NCBI RefSeq assembly: GCF_000192225.1
Contig: NZ_GL872413.1
Location: 776,714-840,713, forward strand
Origin: Capnocytophaga sp. oral taxon 338 str. F0234
GTDB taxonomy: Bacteria; Bacteroidota; Bacteroidia; Flavobacteriales; Flavobacteriaceae
Length of the DNA stretch: 64,000 bases
Reading direction: 5' to 3'
Position numbers and translations under genes: made by a program. The notes beneath the pieces were generated by a model. The model searched no databases and was not told the origin of the DNA. It was given only the letters and a program-made list of their open reading frames with translations. Shown here one piece after another: positions 31,252 to 39,600 of the stretch (the stretch's first letter is position 1; every line of letters starts with the position of its first letter).

Positions 31252-32574
31252 TTATTTAAGTAAATTGTATCCTTTTTGTAGGGAGAGTCTTACAAAAAAT
31301 AGGATAGTACAGAGTAACAGTAGCCAAATGTAATAAGTCTGAGTAATCATATTTGAGTAATCCACATTGACATCCAACAGTTTGATAAGTAATAATACTT
31401 GTGCTCCATAAGGGATTATTCCTTGTAAAATACAAGAAGAAATATCCAAAATGGAAGCTGTTTGTATAGGAGAAATGCCATATTTTTCACTAATATTCTT
31501 TGCCACGGGAGCACTAATAACAATAGACACGGTATTATTGGCTACAGCAGCATCAATGAGTGCTACTAAGAAACCTATTCCTGCAATAGCCCGTCCTTTG
31601 GTATTGATGAATTTTCCTATTTTTTGAGTAAGGAAGGAAATACCTCCCTCTCTTTCTATCATAGAAGCCAAACCTCCTGTAAAAAGAAATACTAAAAAGA
31701 TATCATTCATAGAGGAAAAACCTTCATAGATAGTTTTACAATATTCTAAAAATCCAAAGGAACCATACCAGAATCCCAATATACCAGAAATAAAAGTACC
31801 GATGAGAAAGGTAACATATACATTGAGCCCTATTATGGCAAGTACAATAACGGTAATATATGGAAGTAAGTTTAACCACTGAATCTGAGTTTCCCCGTTA
31901 CTTAAAAAGTGACCACTGGGATGAAGTGAAACTCCTATAATAATCAAGATTAAGATGGTGAGCAGGGAAGCAGGAAGAGCAATCTTTCCGTTCATACGGA
32001 ACTTATCTTTCATTTCACAGCCTTGTGACTGGGTGGATGCAATAGTAGTATCTGAGATAAAAGAAAGGTTATCTCCGAACATAGCACCTCCTAAAAGTGC
32101 TCCTGCAATAAGTTCTACATTAACATTAGGTAAGGCAACAAAGCCTGCTGCGATAGGGGCTAAGCTCACTACTGCTCCTACGGATGTTCCTGAAGCAAAA
32201 GAAAGAAAAGAGGCAATTACAAATACACCTACATATAGGTATTGTAAAGAGAGATAGTTCTTAGTAATTTCTACAAAGGTTTCTGTAGCTCCAATATGTT
32301 TGGTAACTACACTAAAAGCCCCTGATAGTAGTGCTATGAGGCACATCATTAGAATGCTGTGATTTCCACACCCCTTGATAAAATTATTGACGTTTTGACC
32401 AATACCATTACGACGAAAAATGAAAAAAGCTACAATAATTCCTACCAATACGGCAATAGGAGCAGGAAATTCATAGAAACTTCCATACTGGACACCGCTC
32501 CACAAGAAAACAGCTACAAAAGTAATTAAGGGCAACAGTGCAATTCCATTTGCTTTTTTATCAACAGATAACAT
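31252..32574 (-). CDS. NhaC-family Na+/H+ antiporter
   Basis: The 440-aa protein is a polytopic membrane protein of about 10-12 helices. It matches the NhaC family: SGTSVGAVVSLAPIAAGF, ELIAGALLGGAMFGDNLSFISDTTIASTQSQGCEMKDKF, and the second pseudo-repeat FTGGLASMIEREGGISFL with DAAVANNTVSIVISAPVAKNI. These polar residues inside helices form the ion path in antiporters. It could exchange Na+ for H+, or exchange organic anions as some family members do. It is first in a two-gene operon with the secreted alpha/beta hydrolase, and has TATCTTTG as -7 element on the minus strand (32611-32604). Confidence 0.88.
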   Translation of the reverse strand: MLSVDKKANGIALLPLITFVAVFLWSGVQYGSFYEFPAPIAVLVGIIVAFFIFRRNGIGQNVNNFIKGCGNHSILMMCLIALLSGAFSVVTKHIGATETFVEITKNYLSLQYLYVGVFVIASFLSFASGTSVGAVVSLAPIAAGFVALPNVNVELIAGALLGGAMFGDNLSFISDTTIASTQSQGCEMKDKFRMNGKIALPASLLTILILIIIGVSLHPSGHFLSNGETQIQWLNLLPYITVIVLAIIGLNVYVTFLIGTFISGILGFWYGSFGFLEYCKTIYEGFSSMNDIFLVFLFTGGLASMIEREGGISFLTQKIGKFINTKGRAIAGIGFLVALIDAAVANNTVSIVISAPVAKNISEKYGISPIQTASILDISSCILQGIIPYGAQVLLLIKLLDVNVDYSNMITQTYYIWLLLLCTILFFVRLSLQKGYNLLK

Positions 32575-32603
32575 TATAAAATAATATTTTACAAACTAAG
32601 CTG

Positions 32604-32611
32604 CAAAGATA
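32604..32611 (-). promoter_or_regulatory. -7 promoter element of the NhaC-type operon
   Basis: The minus strand reads TATCTTTG followed by CAGC, 29 nt before the start codon at 32574. Confidence 0.6.
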
Positions 32612-32645
32612 GAAAAAAAATCGTAATAGTGTTCATAAAATATAT

Positions 32646-33263
32646 TTATTTTTTAATAGGGACTAAAAGATCGCTTTCTTTTTCTATAGGAATATCTGTA
32701 TATTCTAAGATCCATCCCATAGAATGGGTAAGAATAAAAATCTTGGAAAGCTCTGTAAGCAAACGATTTTGAGCATTACTACGAAAAGAGGACTGCTCTA
32801 TTTTTCTGGAAATAAGTTCTATTACTCGTTTATGGATTTTATTATGGTCTTCAGCGGTAAAGGGATTGAAGGAACTCTCCTCTATGTCATAGTATTGTAT
32901 CTTGGGATATATCTTGAGTTCCTCTTTGGGAATATAGAGTAGGCGAACTACCTTATGAGGCTCATCTATTTCATAGCGAAGCTGATGTAGGTCATAGGAG
33001 ATAGTAGCCTCTGCATTAATCACCACGAGAGCTTTTTTGTCAAAAGAAATCCAGTTATTAAGATATTTTTTAGCATCTTGATAGGTTAGTATTTCTGAAA
33101 AATAACCTTCGGTAACAACCAATTTACCAACATTTTTTATTTCTTGCTCAATAAGGGTGGTATTCTCTGAGAGCTTGCTATGGTCTTCTTCTTTCTTAAA
33201 GAAATATTGCCACAAAAGCACTACAATAACCCCAAGAAGAAGCCCTAATAATAGTTTTTTCAT
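32646..33263 (-). CDS. DUF4230 protein, membrane anchored
   Basis: The 205-aa protein has one N-terminal transmembrane helix (LLLGLLLGVIVVLLWQYFF). A soluble domain follows with LVVTEGYFSEILTYQDAKKY, KALVVINAEATISYDLHQL, and YYDIEESSFNPFTAEDHNKIHK, which matches DUF4230 as I know it from Bacteroidota. The domain is of unknown function. TACTTTTG on the minus strand (33297-33290) supplies its promoter. It appears to be transcribed alone. No partner is evident. Confidence 0.8.
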   Translation of the reverse strand: MKKLLLGLLLGVIVVLLWQYFFKKEEDHSKLSENTTLIEQEIKNVGKLVVTEGYFSEILTYQDAKKYLNNWISFDKKALVVINAEATISYDLHQLRYEIDEPHKVVRLLYIPKEELKIYPKIQYYDIEESSFNPFTAEDHNKIHKRVIELISRKIEQSSFRSNAQNRLLTELSKIFILTHSMGWILEYTDIPIEKESDLLVPIKK

Positions 33264-33289
33264 GGATTATAATTGTCTTTTTTTAGGTG

Positions 33290-33297
33290 CAAAAGTA
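33290..33297 (-). promoter_or_regulatory. -7 promoter element of the DUF4230 gene
   Basis: The minus strand reads TACTTTTG followed by CACC, 26 nt before the start codon at 33263. Confidence 0.55.
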
Positions 33298-33367
33298 TAA
33301 AATAATATTAATCTTCACAAACTATAATCATTGATATTAATGTTTGATTTTTTCCTTATGCCATTAA

Positions 33368-34375
33368 TCATTCATTGTCTCCTTTTGTAGTTTTAGGGAA
33401 TTTGTCATTTATCATTAGGTAAGGGTATTTTTCCTGTAAAACCTTTATTTTCTGTTGGAGGTTTGCTTGAAATTGGCGATATTTTTCTCCTTCAGGATTA
33501 AAAGGGCGATGTGCTAAAGCTCTCTGAATATTTGCTACTTCTTGCATAAGGGACTGGGTAGAAGAAGTAAAGAATGTCTCGGCGAATCGTTCCCAAATGT
33601 ATTGTATGGCTTGTTCATTTGGATGAAGCATATCTTCCTTGTAGAACCTATAATCCCGAAGTTCATCCATTAGGATTTCATAAGAAGGGAAGTAAAGGAG
33701 ATTTCCTGATTTGTTCTTCCCTCCAGTTCCTAAAAGTTCATGTATTGCACAGATAAGCAAGGATTTGCTTAGCAGATTTTCCTGAGCCCCATCTTTGAGA
33801 TGCCTTACTGGAGAAACCGTAAAAATGATTCTTATATTGGGCTGTTTTTCTTGTACCAATTGCACGATATGCTTGAGAGAAGCTCTTATTTTTGATAGAG
33901 AAAGTAAATGTTTTTTGAAAATGATCTGAGGTTGTTTATGACAGTTAGCCACAATAGTTCCTGTAGGCAAATGTTCATATACCCATGCGGTACCCAGCGT
34001 AATGATTAAAAAGGAAGCTTCTGTAAGAGCTTTGCTAAAATCAATCAATGAAGTGTTTAGCTGACTTAGTAGAGTAGGGAGGGAGGAGCTTGCCCACTGG
34101 GAATGCAGATCAAAGGACAGCCATAGGTCGTCCTGAAGAAAGAAATCTGCCTCAGTAAAGGGCTGTTCCAAACATGTCCGTTGAAGGCTTTTTTCAATGG
34201 AGAGAGGGTGAAAGAGTGTTCCAAAAGGATTTTTAAAAGAAGGAAACTTATAATAGTCAAGCCTCTCTTGTAAATGGGAAGCAAAGCATGAGCCTATACT
34301 TATAATGGAATCAGTATAGGAAATTTTGAAAGAATCCGCCACCGAGGGAATGTGTATTTTAGTGATAAAATCCAT
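33368..34375 (-). CDS. GSCFA-domain protein
   Basis: The 335-aa protein carries the name-giving motif ISIGSCFASHLQERLDYYKF near residue 25, then NPFGTLFHPLSIEKSL and FLIITLGTAWVYEHLPTG. FTVSPVRHLKDGAQENLLSK and the C-terminal FYKEDMLHPNEQAIQYIWERF follow. The GSCFA family is a SGNH-hydrolase-like group, with Ser in GSCFA and Asp-x-x-His-like DMLHP; the enzymatic role is unknown. There is no signal peptide, so it is cytoplasmic. It precedes, with an 86-nt gap, nothing on its own strand except the WYL gene upstream, and may share its transcript. Confidence 0.88.
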   Translation of the reverse strand: MDFITKIHIPSVADSFKISYTDSIISIGSCFASHLQERLDYYKFPSFKNPFGTLFHPLSIEKSLQRTCLEQPFTEADFFLQDDLWLSFDLHSQWASSSLPTLLSQLNTSLIDFSKALTEASFLIITLGTAWVYEHLPTGTIVANCHKQPQIIFKKHLLSLSKIRASLKHIVQLVQEKQPNIRIIFTVSPVRHLKDGAQENLLSKSLLICAIHELLGTGGKNKSGNLLYFPSYEILMDELRDYRFYKEDMLHPNEQAIQYIWERFAETFFTSSTQSLMQEVANIQRALAHRPFNPEGEKYRQFQANLQQKIKVLQEKYPYLMINDKFPKTTKGDNE

Positions 34376-34460
34376 AAGTATTTAGTTCCTTGAAGAGTTG
34401 TTCATTTTTTAAGTTATCAGTTCACTGATTTTCTGATAAGTAAATTACCTAGTTGGCTTA

Positions 34461-35384
34461 TTAGCAATATTGTTCATATCCTTTTTTAAGGAGTTCCTTG
34501 ACTTGCTTAGCTAAGGAGGAAGGTGCTTGCACCTTTACATACTGGCTACGAGAACATATTTCCATTACAAAATCATAAGTGGGAATGAGCCTCAAGCGAA
34601 TACGAACTTCCTGCTCATTATCTTCTAAGATTTCTTGAGAAGGATGCAAAGGTAAAGTTTTGATGTACTGTCCCTGTTCATGGTTAAAAGAGAGAATAAT
34701 CTCTTGTGGCTTCTCCTCTGTAGTAATAGATATGCCAAAAGTATTGCGAAAGAGAGATTCAAAATCTACCTCTCTTCGTTTTACAGGGAGGTACAGAATC
34801 TCTAAATTGGAGATACGGTCTAAGCCAAAACTCTTGAGTTGCTTACCATCCTCATAATCCTCTCCGATTAGGTACCAACGGCGTTTGTATTCCTTGATCG
34901 CATAAGGGATTACCTTACGCAAGTGAGGGGTTCCCTCCCAGAACTTCGTGTAATTGAAACTGACTACTACACTTTCCTGTATTGCCTCAATGATATCCTC
35001 CAAGAATCGCAGGGAGCTATACTGTTGTCGTTCGAAAAGGAGAATATTAGAAAGTTCCTTGCTGCGGCGATAAGCGTCCATAAGTAGGAGATTGTCAAAG
35101 AACGCATATTTGTTAGCAAAGTCATTCTCTTCCAAGTGCCATTTCTTATTCTCGAAAACAATCTCCACCTCAAAGAGTGACTCCAAGAGACGTCGGTCAC
35201 GCTGGAAAGTTTTCTCACTAAAGCGAAAGGACTCATTTTGCAAACGTCCTGCATCATATTCGTTCTCATGGATATTCTTCAGGCGACTTTTAAGTTCCTC
35301 ATAGGTAAGCCCTCCACTTTCCTTGAATTTCTCTAACTCTTTGATGATACGAACCAAACGAAATATTTGTTCTGTTTTTGCCAT
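34461..35384 (-). CDS. WYL-domain transcriptional regulator
   Basis: The 307-aa protein has an N-terminal DNA-binding region (LVRIIKELEKFKESGGLTYEELKSRL, with FSEKTFQRDRRLLESLFEV as recognition part). A WYL domain follows, with VVSFNYTKF, KVIPYAIKEYKRRWYLIGEDYEDG and KSFGLDRISNLEIL. The C-terminal WCX-like extension runs to the end. WYL domains are thought to sense ligands, possibly nucleotide-derived, and regulate stress, DNA-damage and phage-defence genes. The same 15-bp motif occurs before this gene and three more times in the next 1 kb, consistent with autoregulation and a local regulon. Confidence 0.88.
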   Translation of the reverse strand: MAKTEQIFRLVRIIKELEKFKESGGLTYEELKSRLKNIHENEYDAGRLQNESFRFSEKTFQRDRRLLESLFEVEIVFENKKWHLEENDFANKYAFFDNLLLMDAYRRSKELSNILLFERQQYSSLRFLEDIIEAIQESVVVSFNYTKFWEGTPHLRKVIPYAIKEYKRRWYLIGEDYEDGKQLKSFGLDRISNLEILYLPVKRREVDFESLFRNTFGISITTEEKPQEIILSFNHEQGQYIKTLPLHPSQEILEDNEQEVRIRLRLIPTYDFVMEICSRSQYVKVQAPSSLAKQVKELLKKGYEQYC

Positions 35385-35401
35385 TTGTTTTTAGTTTTGT
35401 G

Positions 35402-35435
35402 CAAAGATAAGATATTAAGTGGACAAACTACGACC
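35402..35435 (-). promoter_or_regulatory. WYL-gene promoter with shared 15-bp operator (copy a)
   Basis: On the minus strand GGTCGTAGTTTGTCC (35435-35421) is followed after 11 nt by TATCTTTG (35409-35402). This is one of four related sites in 1 kb. The WYL start codon is 18 nt downstream. Confidence 0.75.
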
Positions 35436-35479
35436 AAGTAAGTGAAAAGTTTAGAGTGAAAAATTTCTTCTATCCATAC

Positions 35480-35782
35480 CTACAACGGAGGAATCAACTC
35501 AAAACTTCTAAAGTTCTCCAATAAGTGTTCTATATTTTCCTTGCCTACAGGGTTTTGACTGTGCACTTTATAATCGGGCAGGGGAAGCTGGTGTGCTATG
35601 CAGTACTCTACTAAGTACTTAGCACAGTCATAGCCCGAGAATTCTTCCCCTAAATCGTGGTCAAAGGAAATAAAATCAGGTAAGCCTTTTCTCTCAAGAT
35701 AGGCCACAAACTCCTGGTAGCTATATACACGGTCAAAACCCTCTGGGGTAGGGCGAAGGTCATCTAAATAAAGCATAGTCAT
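35480..35782 (-). CDS. Cyclic-phosphate processing receiver-domain (cREC) protein
   Basis: The 100-aa protein has a receiver-like fold. MLYLDDLRPTPEGF holds the acidic pair, SFDHDLGEEFSGYDCAKYL is the key region, and YKVHSQNPVGKENI is at the end. This matches the cyclic-phosphate processing receiver domain, a REC-derived family proposed to act on or bind 2',3'-cyclic phosphates or related nucleotides in RNA-processing and conflict systems. It stands alone, with no RNA ligase or kinase beside it. Two copies of the WYL-type operator lie upstream (35843-35829 and 35906-35892), so it is probably a target of the WYL regulator. Activity is not shown. Confidence 0.75.
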   Translation of the reverse strand: MTMLYLDDLRPTPEGFDRVYSYQEFVAYLERKGLPDFISFDHDLGEEFSGYDCAKYLVEYCIAHQLPLPDYKVHSQNPVGKENIEHLLENFRSFELIPPL

Positions 35783-35809
35783 TAATGGTTAATTCCTCAT
35801 TTTTCGCTG

Positions 35810-35843
35810 CAAAGGTAGGATGCTAAAAGGACAAACTATGACC
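35810..35843 (-). promoter_or_regulatory. cREC promoter with shared operator (copy b)
   Basis: On the minus strand GGTCATAGTTTGTCC (35843-35829), an 11-nt spacer, then TACCTTTG (35817-35810). The cREC start codon is 27 nt downstream. Confidence 0.75.
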
Positions 35844-35872
35844 TGATAATTGTTAATTCTCTGTTTTTGGTG

Positions 35873-35906
35873 CAAAGATATACACGAAGCTGGACAAGTT
35901 ATGACC
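35873..35906 (-). promoter_or_regulatory. Second shared operator-promoter upstream of cREC (copy c)
   Basis: On the minus strand GGTCATAACTTGTCC (35906-35892), an 11-nt spacer, then TATCTTTG (35880-35873). No gene lies between it and copy b, so it either doubles the cREC promoter or is left from a lost gene. Confidence 0.7.
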
Positions 35907-35932
35907 ATATGTAATATTTTTTATTCAAAATA

Positions 35933-35957
35933 TCCCCACTTTTCTCAGGAGTGGGGA
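35933..35957 (-). terminator. Hairpin after the 101-aa gene
   Basis: TCCCCACT (35933-35940) pairs with AGTGGGGA (35950-35957). On the minus strand it is followed by TATTTT. It resembles the CCCCGC family in size but not in core sequence. Confidence 0.6.
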
Positions 35958-35968
35958 GGTTTGTAGTT

Positions 35969-36274
35969 TTATTGTTCGGAGGCTTCATTTATTTTTTTGA
36001 AGAGCGCTACAATTTCTGGTTTGTTAGTGTATTTCTGAAGTATTTTTGTAAGTTTCTCAACTACTTCATATTTTGAGAAACCTGACTCTATAAATTTGCC
36101 TACTCCTGAAGAGAAAGAATTATTCTTTAATTTCATAATATAATCTGTGCTATCTTCAACCCATTCAAAGTCTTCAGAGAAAGATTCAAGAAAAATGGAC
36201 TTATATTGTTCTTTTTTACTACCAAAATCTCTTTTCCAAAGACAAAATCCTTTATTATAATAAGGATAATACAA
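35969..36274 (-). CDS. Unknown 101-aa protein in the WYL cluster
   Basis: I recognise no family. The protein is soluble, rich in Lys, Glu and Phe, and helical in its C-terminal half (YEVVEKLTKILQKYTNKPEIVALF). The frame starts at a TTG (36274-36272). A stop occurs 8 codons further upstream, so the start is uncertain and a 5' truncation is possible. A WYL-type operator-promoter lies about 150 nt upstream (36448-36420). A hairpin follows the gene. Base composition is more AT-rich than in the WYL and cREC genes. Confidence 0.5.
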   Translation of the reverse strand: MYYPYYNKGFCLWKRDFGSKKEQYKSIFLESFSEDFEWVEDSTDYIMKLKNNSFSSGVGKFIESGFSKYEVVEKLTKILQKYTNKPEIVALFKKINEASEQ

Positions 36275-36419
36275 GAAAATTAGATCCTTGTTTTATAGTA
36301 CATTTATCTCAAATATCTTTGTTTTAAAAATTTGCGATAAATATACAAAATTTTTATGACATGTATTTCCTTTTTGTCTATAAAATTCTATGGAGTTACT
36401 TTCCTGCCCTTTTTCGCTA

Positions 36420-36448
36420 CAAAGATAATAACTGGACAAACTACGACC
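36420..36448 (-). promoter_or_regulatory. Shared operator-promoter with shortened spacing (copy d)
   Basis: On the minus strand GGTCGTAGTTTGTCC (36448-36434) is followed after only 6 nt by TATCTTTG (36427-36420). The other three copies have 11 nt there. Between this site and 36274 no start codon with a plausible frame was found, so the long leader is otherwise empty. The remaining stretch to 36573 shows nothing else. Confidence 0.6.
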
Positions 36449-36573
36449 ATTCTAAAAATAGTAGTGAATAATTAATATCTAATACAACTGTTTTATTTAG
36501 AATAGATTGAAAAAAAATGAATAAAAAATAATTAAAAGTCAGTAATTTTATTTTTTTCTTGTAAAATATTAGT

Positions 36574-36581
36574 TATATTTG
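36574..36581 (+). promoter_or_regulatory. -7 promoter element of the glycogen gene
   Basis: TATATTTG followed by CAAAG. It lies 22 nt before ATG 36604 and directly before an in-frame GTG at 36586, which is therefore an unlikely start. Confidence 0.6.
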
Positions 36582-36603
36582 CAAAGTGTTTAAAACTGTA
36601 ATA

Positions 36604-39600
36604 ATGAAAGGAGAAACAACAAAGTATCCCGATTATTTGTTTGAAATTAGTTGGGAAGTATGCAACAAGATAGGAGGCATACACACAGTATTAGCAACAC
36701 GGGCAGCATTACTCAAGGAGAAATTAGCGGATAGGTATATTACCATAGGAGCTGACTTGTGGTTGCATAAGGAAAATCCTGAATTTATAGAGGATGAAAC
36801 CCTATTTCCTTCATGGTTAAACCGTTCTAAGCAAGAAGGATTACGGGTACGTACAGGATATTGGAATATAAAAGGAAAGCCAATCACCATTCTGGTGGAT
36901 TTTTCTCATTATATTAATGAAAAGAATGATATACTCACCTATTACTGGAACACTCAAAAGGTGGATTCCCTTGATGCTTCATGGGACTATACAGAGTATG
37001 TGCTCTTTGGCTATGCGGTAGGGAAAGTATTGGAGAGCTTTGTGAATTTTCAAGTAGGAGCACGGGAACGTGCAATTGCCCATTTCCATGAATGGATGAG
37101 TGGAGCAGGAGCCCTTTATGTAAAAAATGAGCTTCCTCATGTAGGAACTATCTTTACCACTCATGCTACCGTGCTGGGACGTAGTATAGCAGGAAATGGT
37201 TGGGCTTTGTATAATTATTTGGAAAGCTATAATCCTAAAGAACTCGCTTATCGTTTTTCAGTACAGCATAAGCACTTTTTGGAGGCTAAGATAGCGCAAC
37301 AGGTGGATATCTTCACCACGGTAAGTGATATTACAGCTCGCGAATGTACACACTTCTTAGAACGTACACCGGAGGTCATTACTCCTAATGGTTTTGATGA
37401 ATCTTACCTTATGGATAGAACCAGTTTTCTTGGTAAGCATAAAAGAGCAACGACTAAACTCTTGGAAGTAGCCCAAAAGTATACTGGGGAAACTTTTGAA
37501 GAAAAACCTTTCTTTGTGGGAATTAGTGGTCGTAATGAGTTCAGAAACAAAGGTATAGATGTCTTTATTGCGGCACTTGAGCATATTAACCAAGACCCTT
37601 CCTTTAACAGAGAAGTGGTAGCTTTTATTCTTATTCCTTCAGAACATGAAGGGGTACATCCCTCAGTGCCTTCACATACCACTCATCAGATAAAGGATAT
37701 TTCTCAGAATGCAATTCTCTCTAAGATAAAGGAATCGCAGCTCTTTAACCAAAAGCAAGATAAGGTGAAGGTTCTCTATTGTCCTTGTTATCTGTTGGGT
37801 AATGATGGCGTATTTGATCTACCTTATTATGACCTGCTTACAGGTTTTGATCTTACTGTATTTCCTTCCTATTATGAGCCTTGGGGATATACTCCTTTAG
37901 AAAGTTTATGCTTAGGAATTCCAACAGTTACAACTACTTTGGCAGGATTTGGTTCTTGGGCGAAAAGACATTTCCCTAATGAGGAACTTGCCATAAAGGT
38001 ACTCTCCCGTGATGATAGTAATTATGAAGAAGTAGTTGAAGGGGTGGTAAAGCAGATAGAGAAAATAGCTCAACTTTCTCCTACTGCTTATGAATCGCTT
38101 TGGGAAGATGTACAACAGATAGGTAGAGCTGCCTTGTGGGAACATTTTATTACCTATTGTCAGGAAGCCTATACCCGTGTACTTACCAAGATGGAACCTC
38201 GTATGAAGGAGCTCCCCCTTACTGATACCGAGGCTTCCTTATACTGGGAACAGTCAAAGGAGGTCAATATACCTTATTGGCGTAGTGTGATTGTACATCG
38301 CTCTACCCCTGAAAAGCTCAGGGCTTTAGAGGAGCTTGCCAAAAACCTTTGGTGGTCTTGGAATGAAGAGGCAGAACAACTATTCAAGAGTATAGACCCT
38401 GAGAAATGGTACCGTGTACATAAGAATCCTATTATGCTTCTGGATACTATCTCAATGAGTGAATTCAGAGCTTTGGAAAATGATACACATTTCATGGCAC
38501 GCCTAACACAGGTCTATGCAAACTTCCTTTCCTATATGGAAAAGAAAAAAGAAATGGGAAGTCCTTCTATTGCCTATTTTAGTATGGAATTCGGCTTACA
38601 TTCTTCCCTTAAAATTTATTCAGGAGGGTTGGGTATCTTAGCAGGGGATTACCTAAAAGAAGCTAGTGATAAAGCAGTGAAAATTACAGGAGTAGGTTTG
38701 CTTTACCGTTATGGTTATTTTACTCAAAAAATATCTGCTTTTGGGAATCAAGAATCTGAATATGAAGCTCAGGATTTTACCAAAATTCCTGTAACTCCAG
38801 TTGCTGATGAACAAGGGAAGTGGGTACAGATATCCTTAGACCTACCAGGACGTACTCTTTATGCACGTGTGTGGCGGGCAGATGTAGGACGTATAGAACT
38901 CTATCTCTTGGATACGGATTTTGAGGATAATAACGAAGAAGACCGTACTATTACCCACCACCTTTATGGAGGAAATTGGGAAAACCGACTCAAACAGGAG
39001 ATGCTCTTAGGCTTAGGAGGTATTAAGATGCTTAGAAAATTAGGCATTTCCTCCGATGTGTATCATTGTAATGAAGGACATGCAGCTTTGATAGGTCTGG
39101 AACGCTTAAACCGATTTATTAATGAATTTCATCTGTCCTTCTCTGAGGCAATTGAGGTGGTACGTGCTTCTTCCTTATTTACTACCCATACCCCTGTGCC
39201 AGCAGGACATGATGCCTTTGAGGAAACTATGCTTAGATCTTTTATAGGGGATTATGCTGAAAAACTTCATGTGGATTGGCAACAAATCTTAGCTCTTGGT
39301 AAGGTGGACGTACATGACCCTCAGGAAAAATTCTCTATGAGTTTCTTGGCTGCCAATCTCTCCCAAGAGATCAATGGAGTAAGTATGCTCCATGGAGAAG
39401 TCAGTCGGGATATATTTAAAAACCTATGGAAGGGATATTTCCCAGAAGAATTGCATATTAGCTATGTAACCAATGGAGTACATCGCCCTACATGGACTTC
39501 TCCTTTGTGGAAGGAAGTGGAACAGAAATATTTCAAGAAGGAGATAGGAGGAAGTTATTCTGCCTTTTCTTTTGAGGGTATTTATAATCTTCCTAATGAA

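Noticed and set aside
35933-35957. Inclusion of this hairpin in the CCCCGC family
   Set aside because: It has CCCCACT/AGTGGGG without the GTAG/CTAC inner stem and has a different length.
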